64,000 bases of DNA from Streptomyces sp. ISL-1. Lineage in GTDB: Bacteria; Actinomycetota; Actinomycetes; Streptomycetales; Streptomycetaceae. The notes beneath the pieces are model-generated. The model searched no databases. It was given only the letters and a program-made list of their open reading frames with translations, and was not told where the DNA came from. Shown in pieces: positions 1 to 11,119 of the stretch (positions are counted from its first letter, which is position 1; each line of letters starts with the position of its first letter). The DNA lies in assembly GCF_018614585.1 (NCBI RefSeq), contig NZ_JAGGOI010000007.1, forward strand, positions 285,291 through 349,290. Direction: 5' to 3'. The position numbers and the translations under genes are program-made.

Positions 1-1123
1 CTCGGTCAGCTGGCCGCGCGTCGTCCCCGCCGGCAGCGGCCGGGTCAACGCCGCCGGGCTCGGCTTCTACGACCGGCTCGTCGACGCGCTGTGCGCCCAC
101 GGCATCACGCCCGCGCCCACCCTCTACCACTGGGACACTCCGCTACCGCTGGAGGAGGCGGGCGGCTGGCTCAATCGCGACACGGCGGCCCGGTTCGCCG
201 AGTACGCGTCCGTTGTCGCCGAACGGCTCGCCGACCGCGTACCAATGTGGATCACCATCAACGAGCCGGCCGAGGTCACCCTGCTCGGCTACGCCCTCGG
301 CGAGCACGCGCCCGGCAAACAGCTCCTCTTCGACGCGCTGCCCGCCGCCCACCACCAGCTGCTCGCCCATGGCCTCGCCGTCCAGGCACTGCGCGCGGCG
401 GGCGCGGCGAACATCGGCATCGCCGTCTCCCACTCACCGGTGCGGACCGCGGGGACGAGCGAGGAGGACCGGTTCGCCGCGGAGTTGTACGACACGATCA
501 CCAACTGGATGTTCGCCGACCCGATCCTGACCGGCCGCTACCCGGACGAGAACTTCGCCGCCCTGATGCCCGGACCGGTCGCCGACGATCTCGCCGTGAT
601 CTCCGCACCGCTGGACTGGTACGGAGTGAACTACTACCACCCAATGCTCGTCGGCGCGCCGTCGAGCGACGCCCTCGGGGACTTCGCGGGCGTCGGCATG
701 CCCGCCGAACTCCCCTTCGGGCTGCGGGACATCGAGAGCGAAGAGCGCACCGACTTCGGCTGGCCGGTCGTCCCCGACGGGCTGCGCGAGCTGCTCGTGC
801 GGCTGAATGACCGGTTCGGCGACGGCCTGCCGCCGCTGTACATCACCGAGAACGGCTGCTCGTACGACGGTCTCGACGACCCTCGTCGTATCGCCTTCCT
901 CGACGCCCATCTGCGCTCGCTGCACGCGGCGATCGACGCGGGAGTCGACGTACGTGGCTACTTCACCTGGTCGCTCACCGACAACATCGAGTGGGTTGAG
1001 GGCGCGTCCCAGCGCTTCGGCCTCGTCCACGTCGACTACGAGACGCTGGAGCGCACGCCGAAGGCGTCGTACGCCTGGTACCGGGACGCCATCGCCGCCC
1101 AGCGATCAGCGCCTCAGAGGTGA
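1..1123 (+). CDS. GH1 beta-glucosidase, 3' part (start outside window)
   Basis: The open frame enters from the left edge (first full codon at base 2) and stops at 1121-1123. It encodes the C-terminal part, about 373 residues, of a glycoside hydrolase family 1 enzyme that cleaves beta-linked glucosides. The acid/base glutamate lies in the INEP motif (codon near 263) and the nucleophile glutamate in YITENG (847-855). The family end signature FTWSLTDNIEW near 960-993 is intact. GH1 enzymes are usually about 450 residues, so only the N-terminal fifth or so is missing. No signal peptide can be judged. A strong hairpin follows directly. Confidence 0.93.
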   Translation, partial: SVSWPRVVPAGSGRVNAAGLGFYDRLVDALCAHGITPAPTLYHWDTPLPLEEAGGWLNRDTAARFAEYASVVAERLADRVPMWITINEPAEVTLLGYALGEHAPGKQLLFDALPAAHHQLLAHGLAVQALRAAGAANIGIAVSHSPVRTAGTSEEDRFAAELYDTITNWMFADPILTGRYPDENFAALMPGPVADDLAVISAPLDWYGVNYYHPMLVGAPSSDALGDFAGVGMPAELPFGLRDIESEERTDFGWPVVPDGLRELLVRLNDRFGDGLPPLYITENGCSYDGLDDPRRIAFLDAHLRSLHAAIDAGVDVRGYFTWSLTDNIEWVEGASQRFGLVHVDYETLERTPKASYAWYRDAIAAQRSAPQR

Positions 1124-1137
1124 ACTCACGCCATCGG

Positions 1138-1172
1138 CTCGGGGGTGTCCGGAGGTTACGGACACCCCCGAG
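1138..1172. terminator. bidirectional hairpin terminator
   Basis: A perfect 13-bp inverted repeat (CTCGGGGGTGTCC at 1138-1150, its complement at 1160-1172) with a 9-nt loop sits between the convergent beta-glucosidase and GNAT genes. There is no T-run, as is common in Streptomyces. It probably terminates both transcripts. Confidence 0.75.
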
Positions 1173-1177
1173 CTCGC

Positions 1178-2074
1178 TCAATGCCGCGAACCGGGAAGGA
1201 AGTGGATCCGCTCCTGGATGACGGGATGCCCGGCCCTGGCGAAGTTCGCGGCCATCGGGAAGTTGCCCTGATCGGTGGCGCCCGCGATGAACTCCGCGCC
1301 CCGCTGGGCCAGGAGGTGCGTGCACTCCGTGAGCAGGTCGTACGCATAGCCGTTGCCGCGCTGCTCCGGCACGACGCCGATGAAGCCGACGCACGGGCCT
1401 GACGGATTGTGCGCAGGGACGTGGATGCCGGTCAGCTCGCCCTCCGGCGTGTACGCCAGCTGCCACCACTCGCGCGGCGACGGGCACCAGTGGAAGAAGT
1501 CCAGCTCCTCCTGCGCGGCCCGGTCCAGTCCGCCCTCGTCGATGGCGCGCAGCGCGTGTGTGTCGAGCGTGACGGAGTGGACGCGGCGCAGCACGTCGAG
1601 GATCACGGCGTCGTCGGGCTCGGGCCGGAACTCCAGCCGCCCGGGCCGCTCGGGCAGCCCGCACTCCGGCGTCCAGCGGTACTGGTACCGCTCCACCAGG
1701 ACGTTCATTCCGGCCGCCGTCGCGGCCCGGATCCTGGCCTCTCCGGCTTCCAGGGTGGCCGGGTCGTCGCGCCAGCCGGCGGGCAGGATCAGTTCGTACT
1801 CGACCTGGAACGGGGAGGTGCGCAGCAGCTCGGCGCCCGCCTCCTCCTCGCCTTCGGCGACGTCGAACCAGTTGACGTTGACGGGGGATTCGTCCTCGGG
1901 GCCGCCCCACCAGGCGGCCCGCGCGACGGTCTTGCCGTCGCGCAGCGCGACCCGCTTCCAGTCGGGGCGATGCGTGGCACGGGCCAGCGCGCGGCCCACG
2001 CCGAGCGGGTCGGGCAGGGTGTCGAAAAGATGTGCGTCGCTCTCGGTGAGCGCGCGGATGACCAGTTCGGTCAT
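1178..2074 (-). CDS. GNAT family N-acetyltransferase (tandem GNAT type)
   Basis: A 298-residue protein with a clear C-terminal GNAT fold: the acetyl-CoA loop EQRGNGYA follows the beta strand GFIGVVP at about residues 235-250. The N-terminal half has weaker GNAT-like features, and the length is about twice a single domain, which suggests a tandem GNAT. The ATG at 2074 is chosen because GGAGG lies 8 nt upstream; an in-frame ATG at 2107 lacks such a site. The substrate cannot be inferred. It converges with the beta-glucosidase and is divergent from the FHA gene. Confidence 0.8.
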   Translation of the reverse strand: MTELVIRALTESDAHLFDTLPDPLGVGRALARATHRPDWKRVALRDGKTVARAAWWGGPEDESPVNVNWFDVAEGEEEAGAELLRTSPFQVEYELILPAGWRDDPATLEAGEARIRAATAAGMNVLVERYQYRWTPECGLPERPGRLEFRPEPDDAVILDVLRRVHSVTLDTHALRAIDEGGLDRAAQEELDFFHWCPSPREWWQLAYTPEGELTGIHVPAHNPSGPCVGFIGVVPEQRGNGYAYDLLTECTHLLAQRGAEFIAGATDQGNFPMAANFARAGHPVIQERIHFLPGSRH

Positions 2075-2381
2075 GGGAGAAGCCTCCGGGAAGAAGGAGT
2101 GCGGCAATCGCTCCCGGTCAGACAGTGAACGCGCGGAGGACCGGGCGGGAGCGCGGGAGTCGTGTGGTCTGCACTGCTCTCGCCTCCTTCCGTCGGTGTG
2201 GCGTCGCGATCACGCTAGAGGGCTGGGTGGGGAGCCGTCCAGCGCTTTTCCCGGCTGCGACCGGACAGTGCCGGCCGCTCGACGGAATTAAAGCTTCCGC
2301 GCAGGTCAGCAATGTCCCGACACTGTTCGGGAAGGCCGCTTCATCTGGACACCCCGCGTCTTCGGCCCGACAATCTCGTAT
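2075..2381. other. divergent intergenic region
   Basis: A 307-bp gap between the divergent GNAT (-) and DUF1707-FHA (+) genes. It must hold both promoters. I could not settle on convincing -35/-10 pairs and see no gene, RNA or repeat here. Confidence 0.5.
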
Positions 2382-2930
2382 GTGACGTCCTCCTACGAGT
2401 TCCACACGTATCCCGCTCGGCTCTCGGATGCCGAGCGCGACCGTGTCCTCGGTGTGCTCAGAGAGGGCGCGGCCCAGGGCAAGTTGTCGCACGACACCTT
2501 CATGCGGCGCATGGAACTCGCCCTGGTCGCCCGCCGGCCCGACGAACTCCGGGCGCTCACCGCCGACCTCGGCACCGAGCCCCGCTGGTCGCGGCGGCTC
2601 TACGCCGCGGTGGGCCGGGTGTCCGCGTTCTCCGTACGGATGCGCAGGGCGTGGCAGGCCGAGAAGCTACCGCCGCTGCTGCTGCCCGAACCCGGCCCGT
2701 ACCCTCTGCGGATAGGCCGTGACCCGGCCAACGGACTGCGGCTGAGCCATGACACGGTCTCGCGACTGCACGCCGAACTGAGCAGGCAGGGCAGCCTGTG
2801 GATCCTGCGCGACCTCGGCTCGACCAACGGCACGACTGTGAACGGGCGTCGGGTCACCGGCTCGGTCGTCGTGCACGACGGGGACATGGTGGGCTTCGGC
2901 CGGATGAGTTTCCGCCTCACCGCGCGCTGA
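2382..2930 (+). CDS. DUF1707 and FHA domain protein
   Basis: A 182-residue protein with a GTG start. Residues about 8-62 form a DUF1707 (SHOCT-like) segment: LSDAERDRVLGVLREGAAQG, then the DTFMRRMELAL and RPDELRAL helices. Residues about 100-180 form a forkhead-associated domain with the phosphothreonine-binding signatures IGRD, SRLHAEL and LGSTNGTTVNG. FHA domains bind phosphothreonine peptides, so this is probably a target or adaptor of Ser/Thr protein kinase signalling. No membrane segment is seen, although many DUF1707 proteins are membrane associated. It stands alone, convergent with treY. Confidence 0.85.
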   Translation: MTSSYEFHTYPARLSDAERDRVLGVLREGAAQGKLSHDTFMRRMELALVARRPDELRALTADLGTEPRWSRRLYAAVGRVSAFSVRMRRAWQAEKLPPLLLPEPGPYPLRIGRDPANGLRLSHDTVSRLHAELSRQGSLWILRDLGSTNGTTVNGRRVTGSVVVHDGDMVGFGRMSFRLTAR

Positions 2931-3037
2931 CCTCCCCGAAGGCCGCGCGGAGCACCACAAGCGAGACCTCGGACGGTCTTCACGGAGATCCGCTGCGCGG
3001 GCCACACGTGGGTGCCGGTCTTACCGAGACGCGCCCC

Positions 3038-5398
3038 TCACTCGCTGCCCGCCGACCCCTCTCGTGCGGTCGTGCGGCTCAGCAGCGCCACCGGGCGGTC
3101 CGCGAACAGATCGGCCACCGGCACCGGCCCGCCCCCGAACTCCCGTTCCGGGGCGAGGAGATCCGTCCACCGGCCCTCCGGCAGCGTGAGCTCCGTACCC
3201 GCCCAGCCACCCGCCTCCGTCAGTCGCAGCGACAGCCGGGTGACGGCCGTGACCACCTCGTCCGTGCGGCAGAACCCCACGCAGTGGCCGGCCGCGGGGC
3301 CGCTCGTGGTCAGCGGTGTGTACGTCCCCGACTCGCCGAAGACCTCCGGACGGTCACGGCGCACCCGCAGCGCCGCCCGCGTGACCGCCGTCTTCTCGTC
3401 CGACGGGCCGTGGTGGTGGAACGGCCCCCGGTTGTCCGGGTCCACCAGGGCCAAGTACTGGCGCTCCGTGCCCTGGTACAGGTCCGGCACGCCCGGCATC
3501 GTCAGCTGCACCAGCGTCGCGCCCAGGGCGTTGGCGCGTACATACGGATCAAGCTCGCGGTCGAAGAGCGCCACCGAGTACAGCGGCGCACCCGCCGGCC
3601 CCGCGTCCACGAAGGCCCTGACCGCCTGCTCGTACACCGGGTCCGGCTCTGTCCAGCTGGTGTGCAGCCCCGCCTCCCGTGCCGCCTTCAGCAGCGCCGT
3701 CTCCAGCCTTTCGTGGTACGGCATGCCGAACCCGACAGCGGTCTGCCAGGCCACCCACGCCAGGTGCGGGTCGGGCGCGCGGCCGCCCTCCAGACGCCCC
3801 GCCTCCTGCGTGATGCGGCGCAGGAAGTCGGCCCAGCGGTCGGGGCACTCGGACAGCACCGCGATCCTGGCCCGTACGTCCGCGCTGCGCTTGGTGTCGT
3901 GCGTGCTCAGCACGGTGCCGGTGGCAGGCCAGTCGCGCGCGAGCCGCGCGCAGTACGCATGGAAGCCCTCCGGATCCACGGCCGGCCGACCCGGGTCCCC
4001 GCCCACCTCGTTCGCCGAGATCAGCGGCGCGTAGCGGTAGAACGCCGTGTCCTCAACGGACTTGGCGCGCAGCGCGGACGACGTCTGGGCGAAGCGCGTC
4101 CGGAACGCGGCATGGTCAGGTCCCTCGCCTAGCCGCCCGAGCGCCAGGTCGCGCACGATGTCGACGGCCGAGGCCTCCTCGGCCACCGCGAAAGCCCCCT
4201 TCGCCGCGGCCGCCGCTTCCACCGGCAGCGCCTCCTCGCCGCCGACGCGGTACGGGCGGTAGACCGGCACCCGCACCAGCAGCTCCCGGACCGCCGCCCG
4301 CAGCGCCCATGGGGCATGGTCGCGCAGCGCCGGGTCCGCCGCGCAGATCCGGTCCGCGAGGTGGGTCAGCGTCGCGGTCTCGGCGGCCAGTTCATTTGTG
4401 ACCACCTTGTAGGCGGCGCGGCGCGCCGTCGCCTCCCAGTAGCCGCCACGGTCACCCTCCAGGCCGGTGAACTCCCGGTACTGCACCGCGAGTTCGGCCG
4501 CGCCGGCCGGATCGGTGAAAAGCCCGTCGATGTGCCGCAGCGCGTCGTACCCCGTCGTACCCGCCACCGGCCAGCCGGCCGGCAGCCGTTCGTCCCCGGT
4601 GAGGATCTTCTCGACAACCGTCCAGCACGCCCCACCCGTCGCCTCGTGGAGCCGCCGCAGATACGCCTCGGGGTCGGCGAGCCCGTCCGGGTGGTCGATG
4701 CGCAGGCCGTCCACGATGCCGTCCCGCACCAGTTCGATGATCTTGCCGTGGGTGGCGTCGAAGACCTCCGGGTCCTCCACCCGTACCCCGATCAGCTCCG
4801 AAATGGTGAAGAACCGCCGGTAGTTGAGCTCGGTGCGGGCAAGCCGCCACCAGCCCAGCCGGTACCACTGCGCGTCCAGCAGTTCGGGCAGCGGCAGCTT
4901 CGCGGTGGACTCACGAAGCGGGAAGCTCTGCTCGCCGTAATGCAGTACGTCCCCCTCGACCCGCATCGCGCCCAGCTCGTCCCCGATCCGGCCCGCGAGC
5001 ACCGGCAGAAGTACCTTCCCGCCGCCCGCCTCCCAGTCGATGTCGAACCAGCGGGCGTACGGCGACAGGGGGCCCTCGCGCAGCACCTCCCACAGGGCCC
5101 GGTTGTGGCGTGGCATCGCCGCCATATGGTTCGGGACGATGTCCAGGACGAGTCCGAGGCCGTGCTCGCGCGCCGTACGGGACAGGTCCCGCAGGCCCGT
5201 CTCGCCGCCGAGTTCCTCTCGCACCCGCGCCGGGTCGACGACGTCGTAGCCGTGAGTCGAACCGGGGACCGCCTCGAGCACTGGCGACAGATGCAGATGC
5301 GAGACACCGAGCCCGGCGAGGTACGGCACGGCTTCCGCGGCGGCCGAGAACGGGAAGTCCGGCTGGATCTGCAGCCGGTATGTGGCGGTGGGCGTCAT
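3038..5398 (-). CDS. treY: malto-oligosyltrehalose synthase
   Basis: A 786-residue GH13 enzyme that turns the reducing-end glucose of malto-oligosaccharides into a terminal trehalosyl unit. Visible signatures: TATYRLQIQPDFPF at the N-terminus, LDIVPNHMA, GLRIDHPDGLADP with the catalytic Asp, VVEKIL with the acid/base Glu, and STHDTKRSADVRAR. The start at 5398 is the usual family start (MTPTATYRL); the frame extends upstream but with low similarity. glgX lies 325 bp upstream on the same strand. Malto-oligosyltrehalose trehalohydrolase (treZ), its pathway partner, is not next to it. Confidence 0.93.
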   Translation of the reverse strand: MTPTATYRLQIQPDFPFSAAAEAVPYLAGLGVSHLHLSPVLEAVPGSTHGYDVVDPARVREELGGETGLRDLSRTAREHGLGLVLDIVPNHMAAMPRHNRALWEVLREGPLSPYARWFDIDWEAGGGKVLLPVLAGRIGDELGAMRVEGDVLHYGEQSFPLRESTAKLPLPELLDAQWYRLGWWRLARTELNYRRFFTISELIGVRVEDPEVFDATHGKIIELVRDGIVDGLRIDHPDGLADPEAYLRRLHEATGGACWTVVEKILTGDERLPAGWPVAGTTGYDALRHIDGLFTDPAGAAELAVQYREFTGLEGDRGGYWEATARRAAYKVVTNELAAETATLTHLADRICAADPALRDHAPWALRAAVRELLVRVPVYRPYRVGGEEALPVEAAAAAKGAFAVAEEASAVDIVRDLALGRLGEGPDHAAFRTRFAQTSSALRAKSVEDTAFYRYAPLISANEVGGDPGRPAVDPEGFHAYCARLARDWPATGTVLSTHDTKRSADVRARIAVLSECPDRWADFLRRITQEAGRLEGGRAPDPHLAWVAWQTAVGFGMPYHERLETALLKAAREAGLHTSWTEPDPVYEQAVRAFVDAGPAGAPLYSVALFDRELDPYVRANALGATLVQLTMPGVPDLYQGTERQYLALVDPDNRGPFHHHGPSDEKTAVTRAALRVRRDRPEVFGESGTYTPLTTSGPAAGHCVGFCRTDEVVTAVTRLSLRLTEAGGWAGTELTLPEGRWTDLLAPEREFGGGPVPVADLFADRPVALLSRTTAREGSAGSE

Positions 5399-5723
5399 GC
5401 GAACGTACGTACCCACCTTGAGCCCTTCTGTGTCATCGGCCCGTGCACCGATATCGGCCGATCGGGCTACATGCGCCCGATGCCCCGCCCGGTCCACACC
5501 TACCGCGGGGTCCCGGCTCCCACCGGCCCGGTGCTTCCCGCCGTCTTCTTCCCGGCCGGTCAACTTCCCGGGCCGGTCTGCTGCCCGCCGCGGTGTGCCG
5601 GTTCGGCAGCCGGCTCCGCGCCGACCACCCGACCGGCCCTATCCATGGCCTTCCCGACGGGCATCGTGGCGGTCTCCGGCGGCACTCGACGTCCAGTTCA
5701 GCCGGCCCGTGCCGCGCCGGCGG
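5399..5723. other. intergenic region between glgX and treY
   Basis: A 325-bp gap between two same-strand genes. No gene is supported. A short dyad-rich stretch (CCGATATCGG and flanks, about 5440-5480) lies just upstream of treY and could belong to its promoter; nothing else stands out. The gap suggests treY has its own promoter. Confidence 0.4.
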
Positions 5724-7844
<2,121 letters not shown>

Positions 7845-8142
7845 AGATATGACTCTTCCACTTCTGCTCCGGGTGCTGGGGGGCACTTGGCCCAGATCCT
7901 CCCCGAAAGTATCCCCGGTGAAGGGCCCAGACGATGGTGGACGACGCGGTCAACATCGGGTTCCTTATGTCGCCCCTGTACGCAACCGCTATGAATCCGC
8001 TCACTACGGCAGATCCCGCCTGGCAGAACGCCCGGATCTGACAAGGGAGTTGGGAAAGTACACTGCCGATCCGGCTGCACCGTGTCCCGCAGGCGGAGTA
8101 GTCTTCCTTGATCGTTGAAGGGGTTGGGAAGGCGGTGCGCGG

Positions 8143-9375
8143 GTGAGCTCGGGAGGGCTGGAGCTACCCCCCGGTGACGCAGGTCACGAGGGGGACTCCA
8201 CCGACGTCCCGCCCGGTGCGGTCTCCCTCGCAAGACCGATGGAGATCGGGGCGGAACTGGACTGGGGCGCGGACGCCTGGAGCGAAGTGCGTACGCGCGC
8301 ACAGCGTGCCGGGCGGGCCTACATCTGGCTGAACCTGGTGGAGCAGCGGCTGCGGGCCGTGGTGGCCGCAGTGCTGCGGCCCATCTACGAACCCGTGCAC
8401 GGCGACGAGTGGGTGGTGGCCGCGGCGGGGCCGGCGGGGCAGGAGTGGGTGCAGCGCGCGGTCGCGGTGCGGGAGGTCTCCCGCCGCAAGGGTTATCTCC
8501 TCGATCCGGCGGACGACAATGTCCTGTCCTTCCTCACTCTTCCTCAGCTCCGCGAACTGATGGTCCAGCACTGGCCCTGCTTCGAGCCGTACTTCGACGA
8601 CCGGCGCGAGGTCGAGCTGGCGCTGGACGAGCTGGAGGTCGCGCGCAACGTCGTCTCGCGCAACCGGGCACTGAACGAGGCGGTCCTCGCCCAGGCCGAG
8701 CGTGCCTCCGCCCGTCTGCTGGAGATACTCGACAGCGGCGCGGGTGTCCCTTCCGCCGACCGCCTGCCGGTCGACGCGGTCGAGGAACTGGTGGGCGACC
8801 GCTACGCCGACGTGGTCTCCATCCACACCGACCGGGTCCGGCTGCAACGCCAGCTCCCGGCCGAAGACCTCTTCGGCGGCGCGCGCCGGCTCGACGCGAT
8901 CGGCATAGGCCTGAACCTCCTGGTCCAGAACTTCTCCGGACGCCGGCTGGTGCGGCTGGCCGAATCGGGCTGCCGGGTCCGTCTTGTCTTCCTGAATCCG
9001 GCGAGCAGTGCGGTCAAGCGCCGGGAGCGCGAACTGGGCCTCAAGAAGGGAGAGTTGAGCCGCACGGTGGAGATGAACATCCTCCATATGCGCCGCGTAC
9101 GCTCCCGTCTGCGCGACCCGGGAGCCTTCGAGATCCAGGTCTTCGACGAGACCCCCCGCTTCACGGCGTACCTGGTGGACGGTGACGGGCCCGACGCGGT
9201 CGGGGTCGTCCAGCCCTATCTGCGGCGCGCACGCGGCATGGAGGCGCCCGTCCTGGTGCTGCGCGGCGGGGGCCGGGCTGTGGTCCGGGCGGGACAGGAC
9301 AGCGAGCACGGTCTCTTCGAGACGTACCGCGAGGAGTTCGAGTCGGTCTGGACGGACTCCCGGCCCGTCTCCTGA
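8143..9375 (+). CDS. SAV2148-type HEPN domain protein
   Basis: A 410-residue protein with a GTG start, recognised as the actinobacterial family named after SAV2148. Residues about 45-200 are helical and HEPN-like; a HEPN-type RNxxx segment occurs in ARNVVSRNRALNE (about residue 168), but the expected His is replaced. The C-terminal half (about 240-405) is a mixed alpha/beta region. HEPN domains are often RNases or RNA-binding; activity here is uncertain because of the altered motif. It is followed 78 bp later by a DEDDh exonuclease gene on the same strand. Confidence 0.7.
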   Translation: MSSGGLELPPGDAGHEGDSTDVPPGAVSLARPMEIGAELDWGADAWSEVRTRAQRAGRAYIWLNLVEQRLRAVVAAVLRPIYEPVHGDEWVVAAAGPAGQEWVQRAVAVREVSRRKGYLLDPADDNVLSFLTLPQLRELMVQHWPCFEPYFDDRREVELALDELEVARNVVSRNRALNEAVLAQAERASARLLEILDSGAGVPSADRLPVDAVEELVGDRYADVVSIHTDRVRLQRQLPAEDLFGGARRLDAIGIGLNLLVQNFSGRRLVRLAESGCRVRLVFLNPASSAVKRRERELGLKKGELSRTVEMNILHMRRVRSRLRDPGAFEIQVFDETPRFTAYLVDGDGPDAVGVVQPYLRRARGMEAPVLVLRGGGRAVVRAGQDSEHGLFETYREEFESVWTDSRPVS

Positions 9376-9453
9376 CGCTCCGCCCGTGTTGTCAGTGGTG
9401 CGTGCGAAGGTGGTCATCACTTGGGGGAACGCACCACAGAAAGGAGGTACGGG

Positions 9454-10188
9454 ATGAGCTGGGTCAGCGGGCCGTTGATGGCGTTCGATCTGGAGACCAC
9501 GGGGACGGATGTCGAGACCGACCGCATCGTGACGGCGGCGGTCGTCCGGCTGGAGGCGGACGGATCCGTGTCGGAGGAGCGGATCTGGCTGCTGAACCCC
9601 GGTGTGGCCATACCCGAGCAGGCATCGGCGATCCACGGCATCTCGACGGAACACGCCCGCGAGCACGGGGTGCCGGCCGCCTCCGCGATCGAGGAGATCA
9701 CACGGGTTGTCGCGGACGGGCTGCGCTCAGGGACGCCACTGGTGGTGATGAACGCGCGCTACGACCTGTCCCTGCTCGACCGTGAGTGCCGGCGGTACGG
9801 GGTCGAGTCGGTCAGCGAGCGACTGGGCAACGCACCTTCGCCCGTCATCGATCCGCTGGTGATCGACAAGCACGTCGACAAGTACCGGAAGGGGAAGCGG
9901 GCCCTCTACGCGCTGTGTGCCCACTACGGGGTGTCGCTCGACGACGCGCACGACGCTAGGGCGGACGCCGTGGCCGCTGCCCGAGTGGTGCGACGTCTGG
10001 GGGAGGAGCACCAGCCCGTCGGAGTGATGCCGTTGGCGGACCTGCATGGTCTGCAGGTGCGCGCGGCAGCCGAGCAGTCGCTCTCCTTGCAGGCCTATCT
10101 GCGGCGCACCGCGGATCCGGCGGCGGTCGTCGAACCGGCCTGGCCACTCATTCCCCGGCTGCGGGAGCCCGCAGCCGGGAGAGACTGA
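9454..10188 (+). CDS. DEDDh 3'-5' exonuclease (DnaQ-like)
   Basis: A 244-residue exonuclease. The four acidic residues and the general-base His are visible: Asp12 and Glu14 in FDLETTGTD, Asp in NARYDLSLLDRE (about 100), and HDARADAVAAARV (about 168), giving the DEDDh class. The start at 9454 is fixed by AAAGGAGGT 7 nt upstream; an upstream in-frame TTG at 9421 lacks a site. The protein carries no polymerase or BRCT domain, so it is a stand-alone proofreading or repair-type nuclease rather than the core Pol III epsilon subunit. Confidence 0.9.
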   Translation: MSWVSGPLMAFDLETTGTDVETDRIVTAAVVRLEADGSVSEERIWLLNPGVAIPEQASAIHGISTEHAREHGVPAASAIEEITRVVADGLRSGTPLVVMNARYDLSLLDRECRRYGVESVSERLGNAPSPVIDPLVIDKHVDKYRKGKRALYALCAHYGVSLDDAHDARADAVAAARVVRRLGEEHQPVGVMPLADLHGLQVRAAAEQSLSLQAYLRRTADPAAVVEPAWPLIPRLREPAAGRD

Positions 10189-10212
10189 CCCGACGGCGCG
10201 GAGGCCCGGATG

Positions 10213-10293
10213 TCAGTTGGCGGCCGGGGAAGCTGTCTCGTCGGCCTTGATGTCGAAGTTGATCTTTTTTCTCGGCGGGTGCCGACGGGCCAC
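10213..10293 (-). CDS. possible 26-codon ORF or read-through tail
   Basis: Directly after the TGA of the 170-residue gene (10294-10296) a GTG continues in the same frame for 26 codons, ending ...IKADETASPAAN and stop at 10213. The composition (KKINFDIKADE) looks protein-like. It could be a tiny coupled gene, a read-through extension, or chance. No ribosome site is evident. Confidence 0.25.
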   Translation of the reverse strand: MARRHPPRKKINFDIKADETASPAAN

Positions 10294-10806
10294 TCAGAGC
10301 TTACCGAAGATCACTCCGCGCCAGGTCCAGCCCGATTCGAGGGCGGCGTTCCGCAGGGGGTTGGTCAGCTGCGCGCTGTCGAAGCTGAATGTCTCCGTCG
10401 CTTCGAGGCGGCCGTTCTCCCCCCGTTGGAGCGTCCACCGGCGGGAGACGGTCCTGCCCGCGCCGCGCGCGTACTCCGCCGAAGTCTGGAGCCGCGGAGG
10501 ATTCCCGACGCGGGTGACCTCCCACTGCTCCTCGACGGCACGCACCTCAGGGACCTCCTCGACCAGGCGCATCCGGATCCGGAGGGCGTGCGTCAGTTGG
10601 GACCCGATAAAGAAGGTCTGCCAGGCGGGCTCGGCGATCCGCCACTCCGCCACCAGATCGGCGTCATGCGCTGCGCCGTCGCTGATGATGTACGGGACAT
10701 CCGGCCGGTTGAGACTGAGCAGGGCTGTCCGCAATTCCTCGGCCGAGCGTGGCGCGACCCCGTCCTCGGGGCGCTTGGTTCCGGTCAGCATGTCGAAGAA
10801 TCCCAT
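10294..10806 (-). CDS. conserved hypothetical protein, 170 aa
   Basis: I do not recognise a characterised family. The protein starts MGFFDMLTGTKRPEDG, is mixed alpha/beta, and has no signal peptide or membrane segment. It contains repeated WxxT/WxW patterns (EWRIAEPAW, RRWTLQRGE, GWTWRGVIFG). Its ATG is 4 nt downstream of the stop of the 102-residue gene, so the two are probably cotranscribed and translationally coupled. The pairing with WXG100-like genes suggests a type VII secretion-associated accessory role, which is only an inference. Confidence 0.6.
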   Translation of the reverse strand: MGFFDMLTGTKRPEDGVAPRSAEELRTALLSLNRPDVPYIISDGAAHDADLVAEWRIAEPAWQTFFIGSQLTHALRIRMRLVEEVPEVRAVEEQWEVTRVGNPPRLQTSAEYARGAGRTVSRRWTLQRGENGRLEATETFSFDSAQLTNPLRNAALESGWTWRGVIFGKL

Positions 10807-10810
10807 GAGG

Positions 10811-11119
10811 TCACCCTATGAGGGGTCGGGTTGTGGAGTTGGCCTGGGTCCCGGCGGCGAGGTCTTGGTTCTGGAAGATGTTCTGCGTTCCGCTCAACGC
10901 GTTCCGCTCCTGCTGCAAGCGCGCCATCAGCCGGTTCGCCTGCCCCTGCCAGGCGACCAGCGCGTCCGAGACGCCCTGGTCCGATGCCCAGCCGGAGAGC
11001 CCTTTCAGCCCGGTGTCCTGCTTCAGCAGCGGGCTCGCAACGGGCGACGGGGTGACGAAGAGCGACGCCGCCGATCCACCACCGGTCACCATGCAACTGG
11101 CTGACTGAGTGTCAGGCAT
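10811..11119 (-). CDS. WXG100/ESX-like small protein (102 aa)
   Basis: The protein runs from MPDTQSASCMV to ...TTRPLIG. Its C-terminal half (LVAWQGQANRLMARLQQERN) has the helical look and WxG-type turn of ESX-secreted small proteins; the N-terminal half is Pro/Ser-rich. The ATG at 11119 overlaps the stop of a preceding 31-codon ORF (11112) by 8 nt in another frame and has a poor ribosome site. An alternative is that both pieces are one about 130-residue gene split by a frameshift. Assignment to the WXG100 superfamily is tentative. Confidence 0.5.
   Translation of the reverse strand: MPDTQSASCMVTGGGSAASLFVTPSPVASPLLKQDTGLKGLSGWASDQGVSDALVAWQGQANRLMARLQQERNALSGTQNIFQNQDLAAGTQANSTTRPLIG

Noticed and set aside
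2798..4132. A 444-codon plus-strand frame opposite treY
   Set aside because: Shadow of treY; it would overlap the FHA gene's 3' end in another frame.
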